Positions 22,264 to 25,866 of a stretch of DNA of 25,866 bases are shown here, one piece after another. The stretch's first letter is position 1. Each line of letters starts with the position of its first letter. Source of the DNA: a virus; IMG/VR virus record IMGVR_UViG_3300028802_000052, positions 1 to 25,866 of that record. One strand, 5' to 3'. The translations under genes were made by a program, and so were the position numbers. The notes beneath the pieces are model-generated. The model was not told where the DNA came from. It searched no databases and was given only the letters and a program-made list of their open reading frames with translations.

Positions 22264-22707
22264 TCAGCGCCCCCCGATGAACGTCGCGACGCTGGCGTCG
22301 GCTAGCTGGATTTTCCATTGCAGCGTCTGAATGGTCTTGCCCAACGTGACGGACGGGTAGGCCATCACCCAAGCGCGCTCGGCAGCGACGACCATGCGGC
22401 CCGACCGGTCGCGCGCGGAAAACATGCCGGCCCCTGCCCCGTTCGGCGTGCTCATGTCGGCCTTGAGCATCGCCGTCAGGCGGTCGTTTGCCGCCGCCGT
22501 ATGCGCATACGTCAGTGTGACCGTCGCTAGCCCGTTGTTCGTCGACGCGCGGGACACCTCGCCGTCAGCCCCCACGAAGGCCGTGAATTGATCTTCGGCC
22601 CACTCCAGAGCCATGACTTCGTCTTCGCCGTAGCCGCCATCGTCGAGCGGTACCGCGTTGAGCGATATCGCCAAATCTCGGATGTTCCATGCGCGCATGT
22701 TGGACAT
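22264..22707 (-). CDS. Tail tube protein (DUF3277-like)
   Basis: This 147-residue protein has the size and look of a contractile tail tube subunit: an N-terminal beta segment (MRAWNIRDLAISLNAVPLDDGGYGEDE), a central sheet with GLATVTLTYAHTAAANDRLTAML, and MFSARDRSGRMVVAAERAWVMAYPSVTLG, ending in KIQLADASVATFIGGR. DUF3277 proteins form hexameric rings. AAAGGATC lies upstream of ATG 22707. It follows the sheath gene and precedes the chaperone, as expected. Confidence 0.87.
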   Translation of the reverse strand: MSNMRAWNIRDLAISLNAVPLDDGGYGEDEVMALEWAEDQFTAFVGADGEVSRASTNNGLATVTLTYAHTAAANDRLTAMLKADMSTPNGAGAGMFSARDRSGRMVVAAERAWVMAYPSVTLGKTIQTLQWKIQLADASVATFIGGR

Positions 22708-22745
22708 GACTGTTAGATCCTTTCGACCTTCCCCGCCCTATGCGG

Positions 22746-24077
22746 CTAGACGGCGGCGACCAGCACCGTCCCGTTGATGAGCACTTTGTTGATCGCGCCC
22801 TGCAGCACGAACTGGAATTTGACGTTGCGTAGGATGCGCGCGATCTTGTCCGCCGATGGCACGTCAGCGACCGCCGGCACGGCTGACCACCAGTCTTGAT
22901 CGCCGTCTGCGATCGTCGCTGTGATGGCCTCGAGGATCTGCGCGTCGACCTGCCCGCGAATCAGCGCTATGCCCTTGTCGGTGTAGGGCACCTTGTCATT
23001 GTTCGCGAGCACACCAACGATTCGCTCCTCGAGCCGCGCTTCAAACCAGTCAGTGCCCTGTGTGATGTCCGCGAATCGACCCGACGCCGCGCGACCGTCG
23101 AGCGTGAACCCGATGCCCTTGATCGCGACGTAGTAATTGACGTTTTTCGTCTTGAGGTTGCCGCGTGCCGTATCGTCGAGCGGCGACATATCCACTAGCG
23201 CTAGAGCCTTATTCGCCCAGTTGGCCGCGCCCGGCGTCTTGGGTAGCATCTTCCCGAGCCACGCTGCGCCCGCCCATTGTTCCGCCGCGCGGTGATGCCA
23301 CGTTGTAAACGTGCGCGTAATCGATGCCGCTTTCAGCTGCGTACCGATGTCCGTGGATCCAGCGCCGATGGCGTCAGAATCCATCGTCGTCGGCCAAAAC
23401 ATGACGGTGTTAGTCTCCGCCCAATTCGCCGCGGCTAGGATCTCCGCGGGCCCCGTGGAATCGATCACGAGGCCGTACCAGTCCTGATCGTACGCGCGGA
23501 TCGTGTTCAGGTCCGTGGCGATGCTGGTGACGGGATCGGGCGTCGACTCCAAATAAGCGATATTTTTCGATGAGCACGAAAACGAATAACGCGTGCCCGC
23601 CACTGACGCGGTCACGGTGACTACGGTCGCCGTCGCCACGGCAGTCACACCGAGCGGCGGCGTAGCGCCCGTGATGGCCGCAGCGATGGCCGTGCAGGCC
23701 TGCGCGACGGTGCCTGCCGCAGCAACGCTTGCGGTCAGTGCCTTGCCGTTGATGGCGAACGTGTACGTGGCGCCCGCCGCGGTGACGGTCGGTGTTAGCG
23801 TCGCAACCTGCGTCCCCTTGCCTGCACGGGTGCCGATCTTGAAGGTGGCAGGCGATGGCTTTTGCGCTTTCATCGCTTGCGCCATCAGATACACGGGATG
23901 CGTGATCGGCACCGCGAGCGGCGGCGTCACGAGCTGCACGAGCTCGCTGAACGTGCGCACGGTTTCAGGCCAAAACGCGTGCGATGCGACGATCATCGGC
24001 GTGCCGAAACCCTGCTGGGCTACAGCCGCGTCCCGGATGTCGATCGTCACGTCTACGACTTCGATGGTAGTTGTCAT
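22746..24077 (-). CDS. Tail sheath protein (DUF3383-like)
   Basis: This 443-residue protein follows the DUF3383 sheath pattern. The N-terminal part has GFGTPMIVASHAFWPETVRTFSEL (23-46). A Thr/Ala-rich beta insertion covers about residues 78-175 (ATLTPTVTAAGATYTFAING, GVTAVATATVVTVTASVAG). The C-terminal alpha/beta domain includes DWYGLVIDSTGPAEILAAANWAETN and DWFEARLEERIVGVLANNDKVPYTDKGIALI. Sheath subunits surround the tube and contract at infection. ATG 24077 has AGGAG 8 nt upstream. The insertion probably decorates the sheath surface. Confidence 0.9.
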   Translation of the reverse strand: MTTTIEVVDVTIDIRDAAVAQQGFGTPMIVASHAFWPETVRTFSELVQLVTPPLAVPITHPVYLMAQAMKAQKPSPATFKIGTRAGKGTQVATLTPTVTAAGATYTFAINGKALTASVAAAGTVAQACTAIAAAITGATPPLGVTAVATATVVTVTASVAGTRYSFSCSSKNIAYLESTPDPVTSIATDLNTIRAYDQDWYGLVIDSTGPAEILAAANWAETNTVMFWPTTMDSDAIGAGSTDIGTQLKAASITRTFTTWHHRAAEQWAGAAWLGKMLPKTPGAANWANKALALVDMSPLDDTARGNLKTKNVNYYVAIKGIGFTLDGRAASGRFADITQGTDWFEARLEERIVGVLANNDKVPYTDKGIALIRGQVDAQILEAITATIADGDQDWWSAVPAVADVPSADKIARILRNVKFQFVLQGAINKVLINGTVLVAAV

Positions 24078-24088
24078 GCGGTCGGCTC

Positions 24089-24685
24089 CTATGGCGGCAG
24101 CGGGGGCATCATTTCGGGTGGGAAGTCGATCGGCTGATCGATATTGATCACGGTGCCGCTCACCTCGGCATGCTCGATGATCGTCGTCGCAGAGTCGGGC
24201 AGCGTGCCGTCAGGTGCCGTCACGTCGAGCACATACCCGAAGTCAGTGCGCAGCGTCGCGACCGACAAATCACGGTGCTCGGACGGCGGATACGTACTCA
24301 CGATCGCTTGGTTGCCGATGAACGCTAGGCCGAGCTCGGCGAACACGTCTTGCGAGTACGGCAATTCCATCAGCACCGCGAGCCGGTCTAAAACCACGTA
24401 GGCCTTCGCGTCCGCGTGCTGGTCGCGCGTCGTCACCGTGATCGACCACGTGCACAGCCGCTGCGCCACAACGCTGGGCTTGACCAAGCCGTCATCGTCG
24501 GGCGGCGGATACACAATTTCTGCTGTGATGCCGTCCCGGCTGCGGTGATCACCGAGCCGCAAGTCAACCTGCGGATATACGCGGTAACCCCACGGCTCGC
24601 GATCCCATGCGACGTGCGCAGGCACGATGCCGGACATGCCGAGCACCCACCCGCGTAACCCCGTTTCGGCGGCCTGCCAGTCCAC
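24089..24685 (-). CDS. Tail terminator/neck protein (LIC_12616-like)
   Basis: This 198-residue protein opens with WQAAETGLRGWVLGMSGIVPAHVAWDRE, then YPQVDLRLGDHRSRDG and LCTWSITVTTRDQHADAKAYVVLDRL. This is typical of neck terminator proteins (gp12-like, LIC_12616 family), located before the sheath gene. These proteins form the ring capping the tail end. The start is GTG 24685. The last 60 residues (about 140-198) are acidic and Pro-rich (IDQPIDFPPEMMPPLPP). Confidence 0.8.
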   Translation of the reverse strand: MDWQAAETGLRGWVLGMSGIVPAHVAWDREPWGYRVYPQVDLRLGDHRSRDGITAEIVYPPPDDDGLVKPSVVAQRLCTWSITVTTRDQHADAKAYVVLDRLAVLMELPYSQDVFAELGLAFIGNQAIVSTYPPSEHRDLSVATLRTDFGYVLDVTAPDGTLPDSATTIIEHAEVSGTVINIDQPIDFPPEMMPPLPP

Positions 24686-24688
24686 GCG

Positions 24689-25195
24689 CTAGGCCCCCTC
24701 GATGATATAGGTGATGCTGCCGCGCAACTGGCCCGTGTCGATCAGCGGAACGTCCGAGCCTTTCTTGGCGATCGTGTACGGACTGTTTTTGGGCGGGATG
24801 CGATCCGCGATCCGCTGCTGAATCAGCCCGACGACGTACGCGCCGAACGCTTCCAAGGCCGTGCGCAGGTCGAGCTTGCCTAACATCACCGCATAGGCGA
24901 ACGCCGCTTCGCGCTTCGCGATCGCGTCTTGAAAGATGTCGACGGTCGCACCCATGAACGAGCGCGCCGGGATGATCACCCAGCGCTTGCGCTTGGGCTG
25001 CCAGATGCGCTTCCCGTACTCCTGCACGTTGGCAATCTGCGCGACGCTGATGCGCGCTCGCTGATGGTTCGCCGCTGCCGGCGGCCCCTGCACGCCCACA
25101 CGACAAATCGCACCGGTGTCGCCCAGCTTATGCACGCGCTCGCGCAGCGCTTTCCAGCCGTGATCGATCGCGATGGTTTTGGTCGTGACTGGCAT
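24689..25195 (-). CDS. HK97 gp10/Mu gpG-like neck protein
   Basis: This 168-residue protein contains the family phrase PLIDTGQLRGSITY near its end (149-162), WVIIPARSFMGATVD (72-86), and a helical middle. Such proteins join head and tail. It starts at ATG 25195, 16 bases after the head-tail adaptor gene; no strong SD. The sequence KKGSDVPLIDTGQLRGSI is a very typical motif for this family of virion morphogenesis proteins. Confidence 0.83.
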   Translation of the reverse strand: MPVTTKTIAIDHGWKALRERVHKLGDTGAICRVGVQGPPAAANHQRARISVAQIANVQEYGKRIWQPKRKRWVIIPARSFMGATVDIFQDAIAKREAAFAYAVMLGKLDLRTALEAFGAYVVGLIQQRIADRIPPKNSPYTIAKKGSDVPLIDTGQLRGSITYIIEGA

Positions 25196-25211
25196 GAGGC
25201 ATCAAGGGTCG

Positions 25212-25505
25212 TCAGGTCGCGCGCGGGCCGATCGTGGTGCTGCGCACGAGCTTCAAATATTGGCGTTCATACGTGGTCGACGCGCCGCCCGGCTCGGTCG
25301 ACTCGACCAGCCGGGCGAACTCGCCGTGCGGTGCCAGCGCGATCAGGTGGCACGCGTAGTACTTCACCGCGTCGTCGATCAGGCCGCCCAGCGCATCGCC
25401 GCTGATGAGCCGCTGCGCGTCGGCCAGCTTGTAGCCGATGAGTTCCGATCTCGTGTTGGCGAACTCGGGAAACTCGGCCTTGATCTGGTCGACGGTCACG
25501 GTCAC
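25212..25505 (-). CDS. Head-tail adaptor (DUF4054-like)
   Basis: This 97-residue protein (VTVTVDQIKAEFPEFANTRSELI) shows the DUF4054 pattern: a helix after FPEF, ADAQRLISGDALG, a helix YYACHLIALAPHGEFA (53-69) and a C-terminal TTYERQYLKLVRST. These helical proteins form the connector ring below the portal. GTG 25505 is chosen since it makes a GTGA overlap with the upstream gene; the frame upstream runs through that gene and is rejected. Confidence 0.82.
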   Translation of the reverse strand: MTVTVDQIKAEFPEFANTRSELIGYKLADAQRLISGDALGGLIDDAVKYYACHLIALAPHGEFARLVESTEPGGASTTYERQYLKLVRSTTIGPRAT

Positions 25506-25825
25506 GGCATCGCCTCGCACTCGGGCGTGGTGGTCGTGGGATCTGCTTCGGGTGGCGGCGGCGGCGGCGCGACGTACGCCACCAGGTACCCCGCGTCGAA
25601 CCACGCCTGATAGATAGGCTGATAGGTCAGCTGGAACGTGTAGCGCGCGGCTTGGTCGGCATTCAGCACGTATGCCGCAGGTGGGTCGAGCAGTGGCTCG
25701 AACACCATATAATCGCCCTTGAGGATGCCGATCGACAGCATGCGATCCGTCGTGTTGGACAGCTGCACGAGCGTCGATCCATCGGGCGGCGTTTCCCCGT
25801 CTATGAGCTTTGGCAGTAGCGGCAT
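25502..25825 (-). CDS. Small Pro-rich head-region protein
   Basis: This 107-residue protein (MPLLPKLIDGETPPDGSTLV) ends in a proline-rich stretch (86-92) and PTTTTPECEAMP. The middle (DYMVFEPLLDPPAAYVLNADQAARYTFQLTYQ) may be beta. Its position ahead of the DUF4054-like gene suggests a head or neck accessory protein, but I do not recognise the family. AAAGG upstream of ATG 25825 is a plausible ribosome site. Confidence 0.55.
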   Translation of the reverse strand: MPLLPKLIDGETPPDGSTLVQLSNTTDRMLSIGILKGDYMVFEPLLDPPAAYVLNADQAARYTFQLTYQPIYQAWFDAGYLVAYVAPPPPPPEADPTTTTPECEAMP

Positions 25826-25834
25826 GTGTCGGCC

Positions 25835-25866
25835 TCAACCTTTCCGCGCGCGTGGCGTCACTCGTC
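25835..25866 (-). CDS. Possible end of an upstream head gene (partial)
   Basis: One minus frame runs from the window edge and ends in TGA (25837-25835) after ...VTPRARKG, a plausible basic C terminus 9 nt before the next start. Only ten codons are visible, so this is tentative. Confidence 0.25.
   Translation of the reverse strand, partial: RVTPRARKG

Noticed and set aside
1-25866. tRNA genes, integrase, holin or endolysin
   Set aside because: None was recognised on either strand; tRNA detection by eye is limited and a dedicated scan would be decisive.

Overview
The window reads as part of a contractile-tailed (myovirus-type) temperate phage or phage-plasmid of a high-GC bacterium. The evidence is a contiguous tail and baseplate operon on the minus strand, facing a plus-strand block of recombination, partition and small orphan genes. 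No ribosomal, metabolic, integrase, lysis or capsid gene is visible; head genes presumably lie just beyond the right edge. The host cannot be named. Strong GC at third codon positions, SD-like ribosome sites and a lipobox protein with DAG repeats would fit a high-GC Gram-negative host, but this is weak inference.

Left block (1-5299, mostly plus strand). A tightly overlapping three-gene cassette encodes a RecB/Cas4-like PD-(D/E)XK nuclease with a Cys cluster, a Sak4-like RecA-fold ATPase, and an SSB-like protein with a DDNIPF tail. It ends in a strong intrinsic terminator at 3046-3093. Next comes a divergent pair of small Cys-rich proteins around about 250 bp of degenerate direct and inverted repeats. 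The rightward arm is a partition-like operon: Cys-rich protein, ParA ATPase with an altered Walker A, and a ribbon-helix-helix protein. It suggests maintenance as an extrachromosomal prophage.

Middle block (5311-9714). It holds three unrecognised small plus-strand genes, a predicted lipoprotein, a minus-strand orphan gene with its own terminator (a moron-like cargo candidate), and two further small plus-strand genes. Two palindromes (7533-7551 and 8831-8846) are operator candidates.

Right block (25866 down to 9711, minus strand). In transcription order the genes are: a small unknown protein, DUF4054-like head-tail adaptor, HK97 gp10/gpG-like neck protein, tail terminator, DUF3383-like sheath, DUF3277-like tube, tail assembly chaperone with a programmed -1 frameshift, tape measure, Dit-like protein, baseplate plug, hub, Gp138_N-like spike, Asp-box fibre, gp25-like wedge, baseplate J, DUF2612/gpI-like protein, two HxH-repeat fibres (one with a collagen-like segment) and a small beta-rich terminal protein. 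The order matches simple contractile tails. The fibre inserted between spike and gp25, and the N-terminal module it shares with a later fibre, are unusual. The early and late blocks converge at 9711-9714, where the two stop codons overlap.
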